From Monomorium pharaonis (Eukaryota; Arthropoda; Insecta; Hymenoptera; Formicidae), in NCBI RefSeq assembly GCF_013373865.1, contig NC_050469.1, positions 19,293,046 to 19,357,045 of the forward strand: DNA of 64,000 bases. Reading direction: 5' to 3'. Under the pieces are notes generated by a model that saw only the letters and a list, made by a program, of their open reading frames with translations, searched no databases and was not told the origin of the DNA. A program made the translations under genes and the position numbers. Shown here piece after piece: positions 34,338 through 48,689 of the stretch. Position 1 is the first letter of the stretch. The number at the start of each line of letters is the position of its first letter.

Positions 34338-34913
34338 TAATATTCTAGGGTTAAAAACTTGATTTTGTAGCGTGTCGCAATGTATTATCGCTAACGAGTC
34401 GTCGAAATGACATGTACAATGCGTCGTATCAAACCGCATTTCCTTTTTGCTCGTCTTTTAAAAGCTAAAAGAACTTTCACGAGGTTCATACTTTCGCGGA
34501 TAAGCTTTGACATTGAACGCGTATGCTGAGCCTAAACCAAGTAGGCGCTACCTGTCTCGGATTAAGAAAGACTTGGGAAATATTTTTTGGTCATTAAACT
34601 AATTAGATTACCGGTATTGCGGCGGTCGGCTATAAATTAGTGTTTCAGAATCTTTACGGTTGCTTCGTCCGGACTCTTCAGCCGAAAACGCCTTCGGGGC
34701 AAACGCGCGTTTCTGATGGTATTTAGGGAACCTACCGGATGAAGGCGAAATGAACGCAAGGCTTCGGAAAAAACCGCATTTGAGTCGCGCCGAACGATTC
34801 GTGCACGCGATTACTACTCGAATGCATCATTTCTCGCAAACGTTAAACTTACCTTCAATAATCTATTGATTCGTAATAAAATTCGAAATCCAAATCTATA
34901 ATCTCTATACGTA

Positions 34914-34990
<77 letters not shown>

Positions 34991-37476
34991 TCAGAATCAA
35001 AATCAGAATCAAAATTTATAAATATAAACTGTATCCGTAAAAAGATTCATTTGATTTTTATGAATAAAAATTGTACTTGACAAACTCGATATAATCTATA
35101 ATATAAACTATAATGATACAATCTATCTCAAAATTTTATTTATATGCACAAATAATATATTGCACGATAATAATTCCTTAATCTCGAGAAAGAAAAATAC
35201 ATTTTTTTTATAGAATGTAAAAAGCATCCAGGCTGCTACGTGCCGATTATCAATTAATGACAATCGCAAATTGATATTACCTTAATCAATATCGCTGTTA
35301 AATAACTATAACACTCGTGATAGTTAGTTATTTGTAATTAAATAATCATTTACCTGTGTATACCTCTTTCATTAAACTGCCATGTATGATTTGAAATCAT
35401 AATTTATAAATAACTAGAAATTGAAAAGTAAAAAGTGATAAAATGTTTACTGCATTTACATACAATTATAACCATTATTAATATATCAAATCTAATATAA
35501 ATTTAATTTAATATAAATTTAGTGAAAAGCATCTTTTCTTTTTTGCAATCATTTACACGATGATTTGATTAATGACGACTTGATGACAATTTATGTATAA
35601 TAGTAAATAAAGTATTGTGAATACGCGGTTTTTATTGCAAATTATAACTTGTGTAAAAAGCTTTACCACGTTTTACGTGCAACGGGACTGTCTCTAAATA
35701 TACGGTTTGTAATTAAGGGATCAAGAAGAAAGACTAATCAAGTTGTGAAATAGAAACTTTCCAATAAACGAAGTAAAGACCATTCTACCGTCAAAAATTA
35801 AAGTCACATCACGAAAAGTTTTACATAATGAGAAACTTACGTACTGTGACATTAAACGATATCAATGTGTCAAAAAAGCGTGTCTAAGAGAAAGATATCT
35901 TTACGCAACCATAATTGCCCTTTTTTATAGAAACTTGAGCATCATAAGAAACTCTATGGAGTTGTGCATAATAAAAGAAATAAGAAAATGGGGAACAAGT
36001 AACAAGAAACAGTTTAATATACTGAATTAAAGAACGTTTCTTTATTCAACATATTGAACTGTTTCACATATCTATTAATTATTATTGTTCTTTATTCCGT
36101 TTATGCGATGTAGACCCTAATTCGTATGTTTAAATACTGTGATGGAAAATAAATGACGAAGGAAGTGTACGTTCGTATCGTTTTTGTTTTATAATAATAT
36201 AGTATGAGACATTAGCGCGTCAGAATAGTTAATAATAAATATAAACTGTTTACATGTATAACTTATTGTCTACTATGACTTATTAGCGAAACCTAATATT
36301 ATCTGAATCGTTCAAAATAATCCATAGAAATATAATCTACGTAAAAAAGACAATAATTTTGCGTAAAATAATTTAGATTTTTTTCTACTCTAGATATAAG
36401 TATCATCAAAATTCAAATTTTGAAAAAGCAAAGTTATCATAGTAAGTTAAAACAAGTGACAACAAAGTGAACTTACGTTCTTCCGCCGGTCAGATGTGCC
36501 CGTCGGAACGATGCCTTATACGTATTGGAACGTTAGAACCGACGATCATTGCCGTTGAAAACATAATGGATTGTATTATTATTTAATCGTTTATTGTGTA
36601 TCACGTTATCTTTAATAAATGAAACAAACAATTAAATTACATTTTATTTATCCACATCCAATCTGTCTGCAGATATTCTTTTCATATCAAGAAACACTAA
36701 TTGTATATTAGATCGTTAGAGAAAACATGTTTCTTTTATTTTATATAAAAATTTCCAGATGTAATTTGTGATGTGGTCTTATTTTTCACATAAATTTTCT
36801 TCTACGATAAATCACGTTAAACTTATAAATATAATAGAAAGAGTTAAAAGATAAATGTACGAGTGCAAGTACGAATGTTAAAGCGTGCAAGTAGGGAAAG
36901 CATCGCGAAAAGAAATGTAGAAATAAATTTACGGTTCTGAAATGAGAAACGCGTATGAATTATTGCAAAGAAAAATATCATAATGTTTTTATTTCTTCAA
37001 ACTCTGCAGAAAATGTAAAATTGTATCTTAAGCGATATCCACAATTATCGTTTTATAAACAGTTACAAAAATTTACGTAGAGAATGAATCTATATACTAT
37101 TGTTATTCCGTATAAAGATTTATATAACATTCATAATTTATCCATAATTCTATTTACTATCACAATCTGTGTAAATAATTAAAAAAGTAGTAAGTGATCA
37201 ACTGCTACGGGGAGAATTAAACAATAATAAAATTTAAATATATCTCATCTATTTTTGTCGTCGCTATATATCTATTGTTAAAAATTTCTTTTCTTTTTCA
37301 CATTATCTTTGTGTGCAATATAATTAAATATATTCTTGTGTTTAAAATACTGTTATGTAATTTAAAAAATAATGTACAATTAGAGTAATTTAATGGATTT
37401 GTAAAATCATCTTGACAATTTCCGTGATTCTTCAAAAAAATAGATAAACAGGAATTTGCAACAGTTAGTAACTTAT
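34338..37476. other. intergenic, mostly AT-rich, no gene seen
   Basis: No exon, RNA gene or transposon end is recognisable. The part 34380-34860 is moderately GC-rich. It is followed by a 72-bp (GA)n tract at 34917-34988, and the rest is AT-rich with only short chance reading frames. Confidence 0.5.
34917..34988 (+). repeat. (GA)n microsatellite, about 36 units
   Basis: Uninterrupted GA dinucleotides in an otherwise AT-rich intergenic stretch. Confidence 0.97.

Positions 37477-37547
<71 letters not shown>
37477..37547 (+). repeat. compound (CA)n(TA)n microsatellite
   Basis: A CA tract of about 28 units is followed by a short TA tract. Confidence 0.95.
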
Positions 37548-38426
37548 CAACATATTTTTAGTTCAATGCACTTGTGAAAATTCTTTGTGGAAATTGTCAA
37601 AATATTAGAAATATTTAAACATAAATATTGAAAAATTTAAGAACCGACACTTTCAACAAGTATCAGTCTTAAGAATGTGAAGGCTATTTTTATCTATATA
37701 GTAAATGAATTTTAAATGGTTACTCGTAATTCCGAATACGTACAACAAAAGGATGTAGAGAAAAGTTTTGCGCACGCGTTTCTGTCGCACGTGTTACCGC
37801 GTACGCGCATTCATCGTTAATTATTTTGCTCGTGTCTGTCATTTAATTTTATTGCGGTTTGCTCATTATATTAAGCAGTTATAATTAACGTGCTTAACCA
37901 GAATCAAACAAAGATTGAGCGATATGTAAAACAAAGATATACGAAGCATGCATGTGGCCCATGAATATTAATACATAATTAATTACACTTTCAATCAAGA
38001 ATGGAAAGTAATGCGCTATTCTAATTACGAACGCCGTTATTACGGAGTGATATTACATGTGTCAAAAAAATTTCTCAAAGAGCACGACGAATCTCCCCTC
38101 CCCCCTCCCCCCTAAGAAGCGTTATTAGTTTGCCGGTAGACAGCCAATTAACGCACGTGCACAACGAATCGAACGTACTACGTCGGCCTGAAAGAGCAAT
38201 TAGAGAACGAATATTGTGCTTGTTATCTCTCAACTACTTAAAGTTGTTTTACATTCGGTTGTCTTTTAATCGAGAACGAGAAAATCGTACGACTTTCGTC
38301 ACTCGAATGCAATCACAGACGTTTTCTCATTTCTCAAACAATCCGACTTACAAAAACACAAAATCGGCGGAATTGCCGCGATGCTAATTGTAAAATCTCG
38401 CGAAATAGATGTGATGTGTTTATTGT

Positions 38427-38427
<1 letters not shown>

Positions 38428-38483
<56 letters not shown>
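38428..38483 (+). repeat. (GA)n microsatellite, about 28 units
   Basis: Uninterrupted GA dinucleotides in a non-coding stretch. Confidence 0.97.
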
Positions 38484-38485
<2 letters not shown>

Positions 38486-39252
38486 TCGCAATTAGATAGG
38501 TTAGCATGTTTCAGATGTAAATACGCGAATATATACTGTTTTCACTTTTTCGTCAGAACCTCGAGAATACCGAGCATTTACAGTTTACACAGATACGTAT
38601 GTCTCTCGAGTGGCGCTTTCGCGATTCTCTAGTTGAATTTGCACTTGAATATTTATCAACAAAGCTTTGCGACACCAACACTTGCCGCGTCCAGCCCAAC
38701 AGCGCCGGTGATACACGACATATCAAGCTTCCGAATATACACAGAAGTGTATAGTGACGATCGAACACAAAGCTTTCAACTTTTAAGTCGCATCGACTGT
38801 CAGTGATAAAGGGATCGGACGGATAAAGATGGAACGCGTCAAAACGGAATATCTATATATGGAAAAAGATTTAAGGAATAGACTGCGCGGCGCGTTGAGA
38901 CTCACCGAACGTTTTTCCGCTCTCGTTGTCGGTCGCTCGCGCGAGTTTTCCATCTCGGCCGACAAGTTCGCCTCCCCTGACTTCCCTCTCCTCCACGTTA
39001 TTCGCTGCCTCGCTGGCGCAGAGGCGCGAAGAAACCGTTTCGAAAGGATACGAAAGGTGCGAAAGACGAACGGGCCTCCCAGGATGACTCTCGCTAATCG
39101 CGGGCAGGCGGAAAACAAGCGTGATGAGTCGCCTCGCCTCGCCTCGTCTCGCCTCACCTCGTCTAACTTTGCCTCGCCTTGCTTCGTCTCGTCTCACCCA
39201 CCATCTAACTCGACTCGACGCGACTACAACGAACAGCACGGGTGAGTTAATC

Positions 39253-39255
<3 letters not shown>

Positions 39256-39307
<52 letters not shown>
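39256..39307 (+). repeat. (CT)n microsatellite, about 26 units
   Basis: Uninterrupted CT dinucleotides followed by a T/C-rich segment to about 39350. Confidence 0.96.
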
Positions 39308-39314
<7 letters not shown>

Positions 39315-40319
39315 TCCCCCGTCCCCTTTCTCCTTTGCATTTCTTCCTCTTGCATAGCGCACGTAAACGCGCCCGATGTGTAACACTCGAAGCAACATGG
39401 ACGATCCGGGACGAAGAACGTGTATATGTAATCGTGGAACGATAATCGATACATGTTATGTCCTTAACGTGTATCCAGACGGACATGTAGTTTAACGCGT
39501 TTCATATTTATATATGTACGTAAGAACGCGCGAAGCCCCGACGAAAGAGGCATGCGGTTTCTCGTGCATGCCTCTTGTGCTCGCAATCGACCGACTCCAC
39601 GTCACATCGGGAAACGTTCAACGCCTCTCTCTCTCTCTCTGTCTCTCTCTCTGTCTCTCTCTCTTCCATAATTGATTTCGTTAAAAGATGAATACTGTTC
39701 TTACAATTGGATAATAGATAATAAAAGTATTTTGCGCCGCGTTGTGCCTCTGTACAACCGGTCTATCAAATTACTAATTGTAAGACATATCTACGTAAAT
39801 GCCATATGTCGAAATTAATAATTTTGGGTGTTCGCGATTCGGGTTGCCCATGCAAATATTTGGAATATCGAATAATAATTGTTACGGTAAAATATTTACC
39901 GACATTGTCAATCTGTTCCGTTTTCACTTTTCGCCGGTCGAAACTCATCTCACATTTCGACTCGTATTTCATCTCCTCTCCTCTTTATTTGCATACGCGA
40001 TACATCGTTTTCCGTATCTCCGAGCCTCATCGTGTGCTCACGGCAAACGGCGTGCGGAGAGGTTTGAAGATAATTAATGCAAATTACACACGGGCAACGG
40101 GCACGCTACCGGTTACACGGGATGAAAGCCGCCGTGCGGCCGCTCGCTCGCTCGCGTCTCGTGTTGTAAGCCGTTGCTCTTGCATGTCGATGTGTCGCTC
40201 CGATTATCGTCGTCCGATACAATTGATTCGCAGCTCTGATTGACTATCATCTACCCCTCGGATGGAGGGATTAGTTTCTTGCGCCTATTTCCCGGCACAT
40301 CTTTGCCCCGTCCCATCCC

Positions 40320-40386
<67 letters not shown>

Positions 40387-40555
40387 CCCTCTCTCTCTCT
40401 CTCTCTCTCCTCCGCTCTCTCTCCTCTCTCTCTCCCTCTCTCTCCTCTCACTTCTCTCTTCTCTCTCTCTCTCCTCTCTCTCATCTCTCTCTCTCGTCTC
40501 TCACAGTAGCTCTGCTTCTCTCTCTCCCTCTCCCTCCCTCCCGTTCGCGTGCAGT
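40320..40555 (+). repeat. 236-bp polypyrimidine block with a (CT)n core
   Basis: Pure CT repeats to about 40384 grade into CTC/CCT-rich sequence with very few purines until about 40540. This is the longest strand-asymmetric pyrimidine block in the window. Confidence 0.95.
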
Positions 40556-40813
40556 GAGCTGTATACTTAAGCCGCGCGGAGAGCCACCGCACTAAACGGA
40601 CGTGGCGCGTATAATTTATGAATTATTATTTTGTACTATAATATGTCGGCCGCTTCTCTCCTCGCAGCTCCACGGTACGCGCTCGTCTCCTTCGAGATTC
40701 TCCATGGAGAGAAGCATCTCGTCGGAAACAGTGAGATAAAGAGCACCGTCAATGGCGTAGGGTTCTCGCTCTTACCTTTACGCTGATAATGTAAGTAGAA
40801 TTTGACAAAGGAG

Positions 40814-40851
<38 letters not shown>

Positions 40852-43051
40852 CGCCGCGAGAGACGCGCGGTACTTTTTGCAAAGAGACGATGTGACGTCG
40901 CGAATGCTCCGTTTCTCATTGGCCAATAACTAGTTCCAAAGTTCCGTTTTACGGTGAGTCATTCTACTCGGATGATCCAAGATTTATCATTTCCCTGACG
41001 ACTCCGATGGCAGGACGATCGAAATTTCAAAAGACGCGATACTCGCAAGAGAGAAGATATCAATCGTAAAATTAGAAAAGATAAACTTTTTCTTTAATCT
41101 GTAACAACGTTCACTCTTTCTCCGTCCTAGCTTTCAATTAAAAATTTACCATTGTACTCGATTGACAAATTTGAACACGATAAATGTAACAAAGGTGAAA
41201 AGCGAAAAGCATGCGTAGTACGGGAGGCGAGAAAGTCATACGTGCCGCTTAAAGGTTGCCAAATGCGCGTTCCCGACTTCACTGACGGGAATACAAGCAG
41301 CCGCGAGGATTCGTTCTAATTGGTCCTTAATCGCGGTTCGGATCGTGTGAATCGGAAAGCGCGGTCCACCGAGAAGCGCGCCAGTGCGAGCCAGCGCGCG
41401 GCAACGAGGCAGAGCCTGAGGAAAGACCAGACAAGCGAGCTAGCGAACCCAGGGTGAACAAGCGGGGGACGAGAAGGGGAAAGGGGAGGAACAGCCAGGC
41501 CGGCAGGCAGGCAGGCAAGCAAGCAAGCAAGCAAGCAAGCAGGCAGGCAGGCAGGCGGCCGAGCGAGCGGCGCGGAGAGCGAACGGACGAGCTCCGAGCG
41601 TAGGTCCGAGCTCCGAGTATCCTATAATTACGAGTAACTCAGCCACATTTGCGTTGATCCGACACCTTAAAGATAGCATTTAGCGGCCCCTTTCATCTCC
41701 GCGGCAAACAAACCAATTTATACCTCAGGCCGCTTTGTGCTCCGGCGAGGGACGTGCTCCGCCCCGAACCTACGAGTTAGCTCTGTCTTTTTCCACCTCC
41801 CCTTCCCTCCTCTCTCTCTCTCTCTCTCTCTCTCTTTTCCCCTTTCCCTCCCTCCCTCCTCTTCCCTCTCTTTTCCATTTCTCCCCTTTCTCCTCTTTCT
41901 CCTCCTCACCAGCTTCCTCCTTTTCTCCCTTTTCGATCTCCCTCCCCTTCTCGATCCGCTCTTCCCGCCCTCAGTCTTTGCTAATTTCGCTGGAAATCAA
42001 TCGCATCATTTTCGAAAAGTGAAACGTATTAACAACGTCCACCGAGTGGACCACGCGGTTGAAGGAGCGAGCGAACGGAGGAGGAACGAATCGAACGAGC
42101 GACGAAACTAACGTCGCGTTCTTCTCTACTTCTCTCGTAACTAATTGGCGCGCGTTATTACTCTCCTACGTCGTTTTCGCTTTTTCCCTGCACGCCCTCT
42201 CCCTTTGCCCGCTTCACCCCCTCCGAGGGGGCTGCAAGGGAACGAAAGTTCGCGTGACTAAACGCTACGACGCGAGGACGTCGGAGCACACGATAATGGT
42301 AGGTTACCGCCTCTTCTTCTGGCATTCGGACTACGCTTCTATTTATTGTTAACGTCCAGTGAACGCAAACGCGCGCGCGACACATTCCCTGTATAAATAA
42401 AGTTACCGCATACGGAATTTCGCGTACATAGTACAAACTCGTGGACGTCAGCTAAAAACTTTTGCGACGCGGGAACATCCCAGCGTGGAAACGCACAGGT
42501 GCGACGTAACGTTACCGCTTTACGTTCGGTAGCGAAATACGTAGTCTCGTTTCTCGTTGTCCGATCGTCGCGAACAATTGCCCGAGATCGATCCGCCTTA
42601 CACGCGGCGATATCAATGTCACGTCAGTTTTCGGTTTGCTTAAATACAGAGGCATCTCTAGACTAAATGTACAACAATTTTACGTAGTCCCTCTTGTAGT
42701 GACGTCCTTTGACTGCCTTTCTCATTTTTTTTAGCGCAATAGCTTATCTCGTTACGCACAATAAACAATCATTTATGTACACGTAACGGAGAGTGGTAAT
42801 GAGAGAGACTCAATGCGTGTAATCGCGTTACATGCAAAAAATCACGATCGAACGGTAATGTGAGTGACATTGATATTATATGGATTTGTGTGGTGAGCTC
42901 GAGGTGACACGTGTGTAAACCCCGATTACAAGATATAAATGTAAGACAGCCGTCCGTTCCGTCCACTCTCGCAACTGAGTGAAGCGGCATCACGCGCGCG
43001 CGCGCGAAAGAGCCGATCTTTAACGACCGGCCATCACTTTCGCGGACGCCT
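40556..43051. other. CpG-rich intergenic block with several simple repeats, no gene supported
   Basis: It contains (GA)n at 40820-40849, a CAGG/CAAG tetranucleotide tract at 41486-41556, a CT-rich block at 41795-41960 and GC-rich sequence between. Cysteine/alanine or serine/leucine-rich reading frames here are translations of these repeats. Composition is compatible with a CpG-rich promoter or first-exon zone of a neighbouring gene, but no TATA, initiator or coding start could be defended. Confidence 0.4.
41486..41556 (+). repeat. (CAGG/CAAG)n tetranucleotide repeat
   Basis: Blocks of CAGG flank a run of CAAG units, about 16 tetranucleotides in all, inside a GC-rich patch. Confidence 0.9.
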
Positions 43052-43120
43052 TTCTTCTTCTTCTTCTTCTTCTTCTTCTTCTTCTTCTTCTTCTTCTTCT
43101 TCTTCTTCTTCATCTTCTTC
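43052..43120 (+). repeat. (CTT)n trinucleotide repeat, about 22 units
   Basis: Nearly perfect CTT run with one CAT interruption near the end. On the minus strand it reads as a poly-lysine frame, which is not a gene. Confidence 0.96.
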
Positions 43121-43619
43121 GCTAACGTTCGATCTTTTGCCGGCGGTGGAGCGAAGAGTTTTACGACGCTCTCGGAATCCTTAAAATATCTCTGAGAATT
43201 TCAGGCCGCTCGCGCGCGCGCGCGCGCGCGCATCTCTTCCATCGTCCGTCCACGCGAGGCACCGTATACGATATCTATACCTCAGCGATGATACGTGTAC
43301 CAGGTCGCTCGTAAAACACGAGATTAACGCAATTAATTCTTGTTCCCGGGAACGACTCTCAGGGCTACTCGGATTACTCTGGGATACTCGGGTCCGTACT
43401 TTGTCCCTCTCGATCGCGTTGCTGACGTAACATGTCATTAGCGTGGCGCGCCGCTAACAGAACAAACAAATTGTTTCTCCAACCCATCCGACACCTAAAG
43501 CGTAACTAACCCAAGCCACACCCCATGGAAACCCGACTAATTTGGCCGATTGTGGTCGACCCGAGGAACGACCTCCTCCCCCGCTCCCTCCGTATCTTTT
43601 TCTTCCTTTTCACTTCCAC

Positions 43620-43664
<45 letters not shown>

Positions 43665-44480
43665 TTCTTCTCTTCCAGAACACGCAGAAAGAGAAAAGAG
43701 AAAAGACAAACCGCGATTAATTTCGTAAAATGTAGTTTGCCGAGGAAAAGGGAAGGAAGATGGAGAGAAGAAAGGGAAAAAGAGCGTTGCGCAGTCGATG
43801 TCGCTTACGTCAGTTTACGGACGTTTTCAATTTTGCGAGCGACAAAAGATATTTCGGTACGCGCGAGTACCGTGACGGCGGTGATTCGTCTTCGATGCCG
43901 TGTAAAAAAAGTGCGGAGCACTGTTGTTCGGTGTCCGTTACGAACAATGCGGAGGCCCCAGCTACGTCGGGGTGGTCGGAGCCACCAAATAAATTGAACG
44001 AGCACGAGGTACGCCAAAGAAGACCGTCACGGGCCCAATTTCAAATCGATTAGCTCGCCCTCGGATCTCGGACTCGGAATGAAAGGCTCTGGCTTGCTAT
44101 CCCGCCAAGAGAGTCCGCGGTTACCTACCTGCTTTATACGAATGCCTTTTTACGTTGGCGCTATACGTTTTCTCTTCTTCTTACCATATTGACATAAACA
44201 TCTCCAAACGGAAAATATCCCGTCCACGAATTCGGGCTTCGGGCGCCTATGGCTCTCTCGCGAAGAGCACAGGTTGATGTTTTAGGTTGTTTGACTTGGC
44301 GGCCGAGACGCGCTCTGTAATTATCTCGCCTTGGCATGTACTACCTGCCCAGCTGTATTAGCGTCCGATCCCGTCGAAACCGACTCGAGTCTCGCTAATA
44401 CCGCTACACGTCGAGTCGCTACGTGCAGATGCGCGATATTTCCGCGACGGTAGTAACTGCATGGTTAACCAATATGGTAA

Positions 44481-44544
<64 letters not shown>

Positions 44545-46336
44545 TATATGTATGTATGTATGTATGCATGTGTATATATATATACATATATATATGTGTG
44601 TGTGTGTGTGTGTATATGGACGTAAGTAGACGCAAGGTCGGATTCCCGAGGAAGGATCGACGCGGCGGCCGAACGGGCTAATCATAAGCGACCGAGCTGC
44701 TCGCCAATTAATACCACCTTCGGCAACATTCACCTCGGGCATCGCGCTCGAAAGGTACGGGGAAAGACGCGGCAAAGGCGAGAAGCAAAGGCAAGGCGTG
44801 AAACGAGCGAGCCTCCGCAGCCGCAGCCGCCGTACCGTACGATGAAGCGAGACGAGACGAGAGAGACGTTAGAAATCTCTGTCTGTTGCACGAGTTTCTC
44901 TCGCTCGCCATTCTTCCGATGTATTATAGTGCGGTTTAAAGAGAGAGCGCGCAACCTCACCACGGCTGGCCGGGGCCAGAATACCGCGCGCGGTTTCTCT
45001 CCAAGGGGCTCTTTTCTCTCCTCCTCCTCCTCCTCCTCCTTCGACTCCTCTTCTTAGCAACCGCCGCGCCGCGCAACTGCGAGGCAATTCTGATCATCGG
45101 AGACGAGTGCGAAGAAGAGGAGTGGTGGATCAACGATCCCGTAGCACGATCAGTGGCGTACGTAATAGGGTGTAATGGTGAGACCTCTCGATACCACCGG
45201 ATATAGTTCGCTGCACAGGGGAAGCGCTATGTTTGTCGGTAACGTTGCTCTTGTTCGTAAGGCAACTTTTTCCCCGTCCCCTCGCGGTTAACTCGATGCA
45301 TATCGATGACATAATCTTGGTGCAGGTATCGACAAATTGACATGTCGCGCGAATATATCAACGTTGACGTTTGATATATCGTAATAAAAAGTGGCAGCTT
45401 ATTTTTCTATTGCGGTGAAACGATTTGAACGAGATAAATTGTTAGATAAATTTTTCTGTATAAAGTTTACTCTGCTGTGTAAACTTTACATGGATAAATC
45501 CGTTATAAATCTCAAGAATTTAAATATTTATTACATCAATTATGTCGCGTCGCATACCCGTTGGCTAGTTTTCTAATATAGCAAGCTGTATTATTAAAAT
45601 GTCTTGTCGATATAGCTAATACGAGCGCTACGATATTGTGTCTGACGCGCGATTGAAAATATTTATGTCATTAATTAAAATAGGATTAATCCAGAGTGCA
45701 TTTACACAACTTTTTTTCAACGTAAAAACAGGCTGTAAATTTAGTGAGGAAGAGCGTGACAAGTTATATCATTGTCGAAAATGTCGTTTACACTAATATA
45801 ACACAATTATCTGTGACTAGATCTTCCATTTGTCCAAAAGACTTGCTGTTATTTCGTCTGTGGTTGTCACTTTCACGTTCACGGCGTTACTTGCTGATAC
45901 GCCTGAAAATGAAAATGTGTTGAAAATTCGTGAAGCGTTGGTTGCAAAACTGACAATTTTGTTGGACTTGCGATAGAAACGACGATAATATCCGTATCCG
46001 CGAGAGGCAGCGGCACGTTTCTCGCAACATCACGATAGGATCGCGGGTATCGGTGAAGACGGTAAATCCTGCCGATCCGAGAGAGTTTAGAATAATCAGA
46101 TTCTTCGGACAAGATTACGATGAGTCCGTACCAAGAGAGCGAGGACGCCGCAGCGCGGCAAGCGGCGGGCACACAAGGGCCAAAGTGGGAGAAGGATGAG
46201 TCAAGGTGATAGAGGAGGTAGGCTGAGAGAGTCGGTGTGCGGTGCAGTATACAGGAGAAACGGCGAAAAGAGAGGGAGGAAGGGAGGGGGGAAGTGGTAG
46301 CGCGTGAGCGCGAGCGCGAGAAGCTGAAGGGCCGAG

Positions 46337-46376
<40 letters not shown>

Positions 46377-46934
46377 CGGGGTCCGAGGTGTTTTTCGGGG
46401 CGTGGCAAAGCTCCGCGTGATTACAGCGCGAGGATCGGTCAGCGCGGTGAGAGTTCAAAGCATCAAAGAGCTCCGACCAGCGAGAAATTGCTTAGGATTC
46501 ATCCTTCTCGGCACGGGCTCTGCCAACGTATGTCGTAAACGTATACCCTTCGATCCTCTCCGCTCGCCTTTACCCCGTGGCCAATGATCGCGCCACCACC
46601 ACCTATTCTCCTCTTCCCTCCCTCACTTAAGTAGCCCGACTCAATACCCGTGCGTATAATGAGACCTGGTTCCGATCGCGCCACGATTACGTACTATATA
46701 CGTCTAATAGTGCCCCGTTCGAGAACTTTATTTACGAGATATCTATTACGACGAATCCATCTAGCCCGCAGAAACCCATTCGAGGATCATCACGCGTTTT
46801 ACCCTCTCTTTTTTCTCAGACCCCCGATATTAGATGCGACGCGTCTTTTCGATAAAGATCTACGTAATCTCTCGTCGACACACATTTTCCATTTCAATAC
46901 CGAGGTGATGCCCATCAATATGCTCTTTACCCAC

Positions 46935-46936
<2 letters not shown>
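43121..46936. other. CpG-rich intergenic block, no gene supported
   Basis: Simple repeats are (CG)n at 43210-43231, (GA)n at 43622-43662, (TA)n at 44487-44536 and (GA)n at 46340-46372. Segments at 43.7-44.0, 44.6-45.1 and 46.1-46.6 kb are CpG-rich, while 45.3-45.9 kb is AT-rich. No splice-phased coding exons, tRNA or known small RNA were recognised on either strand. Confidence 0.4.
44487..44612 (+). repeat. (TA)n and mixed TA/TG/TATG microsatellite
   Basis: A TA run, an interruption with TATG units, then TA and TG runs to about 44612. Confidence 0.93.
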
Positions 46937-47029
<93 letters not shown>

Positions 47030-47050
47030 CTCTCTCCCCCTCTCTGTCCG

Positions 47051-47113
<63 letters not shown>
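46937..47113 (+). repeat. compound (CT)n(ATCT)n microsatellite, about 177 bp
   Basis: A CT run of about 45 units (to about 47026) passes through a short C-rich bridge into about 15 ATCT units (47052-47113). It is the longest dinucleotide tract in the window. Confidence 0.96.
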
Positions 47114-48689
47114 CCATTAGCCAAGCTATGATTCGTTGCTATGTCCGTGTTGCTTCGGTAATACGTAAGCCAGAACGACAATTAGCCAAATATTTTACAC
47201 AACGTCAAATTGTTCAAATTTGCAAATTTGCTAAAACAAAATACTAGACGGAAATTTTTGCCAATTATTTATTTTATTACTTGTTATCTGCTTGCTTTCT
47301 TTAAAACACAGCACAAAAGAAAGTCTACGGATATGATCGTTTTGCTCGTATACATATATTGCGAGTAACAGCCATAGAAACAATCGTACGAAACGTATCG
47401 TTAATTATTGGCAGTTTTCCAACAGTTTTCCAGCATTTTTCCAGCAGGAAAACTTAAAAAAAATTGGCTTTGCTTACTGATCGTTTTTAATATTTTGGTC
47501 AAAATAATATAGATGCAGATGATAGGAAAGGATAGATAAGTCTCTTTTATCGTGAATATGATGGATAAAATAATAATCGCCATTTTTTAATGCGCGTAAA
47601 TTTTGTTAATGATTGTAAATTATATTCTGCTCTTTGCATTGTAGGTGAAAATTTTCATCCACAACGATTATTTCTCTTAGATTTTTTTCATCGGCGTCTG
47701 AACAAAGTAAAAGAGAGGCAAAGGAGATAGCTCACGAATTTTTCCTCACTTATAGCTCGCTCGGGTGTACTAACAAGTACTCGTTTATATAGAAACGTTA
47801 TCAATGCACACACGCAATACCTATTACGCCGTTATTTGTATTTGTAACGATCAGATAGCGCCGGGACGCACGCGATCCGCTGATCCTAAGGGTTCATAAT
47901 GGATCCCGCGTAATAATAATTACCTCCGTTGTTATCGTTACTATTAATAGTATTTTTTTCTTATTTTCTACCTCGTCATAATCGTTATCGTCATCTTTAA
48001 TCGAAACTTATATCCCACGATGAAATAAATTTCATTTTGATGGTGTCGCTGACGGCTCTTTTTATCGTTCCATCTCATATTTCACGTTACAGAGTGATAC
48101 TCGGACAAATCATATCCGCATTTGTCCATATTATTGCATGTATTTGTCCACATATTTCATAAAAGTGCGAAAGTCGTTAATTTTGTCGGCGGGATGCGAC
48201 GGCATATGAAAAACGCAAAACTCGAATCAAAAGAGCGGCTGCTAACCCGGTTTACCGTTTATGTTCTGACAAATGAACGTGCAATCACGGCGACCACGCC
48301 TCGGAGAATAAAAAACTACTCGCGCGTTTTTATCTCTTGTCTTGTCGACGAGCCCTAAAGGCACCTACAGATTCTTCATGTTTCCACCTCTTTACAGTTT
48401 CGCGGGATTTTGTGAAAGATGGGAAACTTAATTGTCGCATTAAAAGTTGCACTTTCGAATTTCGCGCGCACTCTTTTTTACGTTCTTTTCGATGATATAA
48501 AGAACGAAAGAAGCAATTTGCAATTAGATTAAGAATGTATTTATAATTTAATTACCTCTCGTTTTGCATCAAAAGATATTTCAATTAAGTACTCCTCTTC
48601 TAAATATAAATTTTATCATGTCTTAATTTCATAAAATGATAATTGACACTTGTTGAAAAATGAACTAACGTTAAACTTTTTCTTAAATG
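47114..48689. other. intergenic, AT-rich, no gene seen
   Basis: Only short unrelated reading frames occur, and no transposon ends or RNA genes are recognisable. Confidence 0.45.

Larger units (their letters stand above)
37548..40319. other. intergenic, switching from AT-rich to CpG-rich, no gene supported
   Basis: It is AT-rich to about 38.0 kb and then increasingly CpG-rich. Notable low-complexity parts are (GA)n at 38428-38483, TCGCCTCGCC-like degenerate repeats at 39127-39190, (CT)n at 39256-39307 and an interrupted CT run at 39626-39663. Long reading frames at 38829-39245 and its complement run through these repeats and resemble no family I know. Confidence 0.45.

Noticed and set aside
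38829..39398. Overlapping reading frames of 138 and 175 codons on opposite strands
   Set aside because: They run through (CT)n and TCGCC-type repeats and encode repetitive Ser/Leu or Arg/Glu tracts.
40240..40592. Ser/Leu-rich and Arg/Glu-rich reading frames
   Set aside because: Direct translations of a polypyrimidine microsatellite block.
42769..43113. Minus-strand frame beginning with about 20 lysines
   Set aside because: Translation of the (CTT)n repeat; the remainder has no similarity to known proteins.
46650..47120. 156-codon reading frame
   Set aside because: Its second half is the (CT)n(ATCT)n microsatellite and its first half lacks any recognisable domain or start context.
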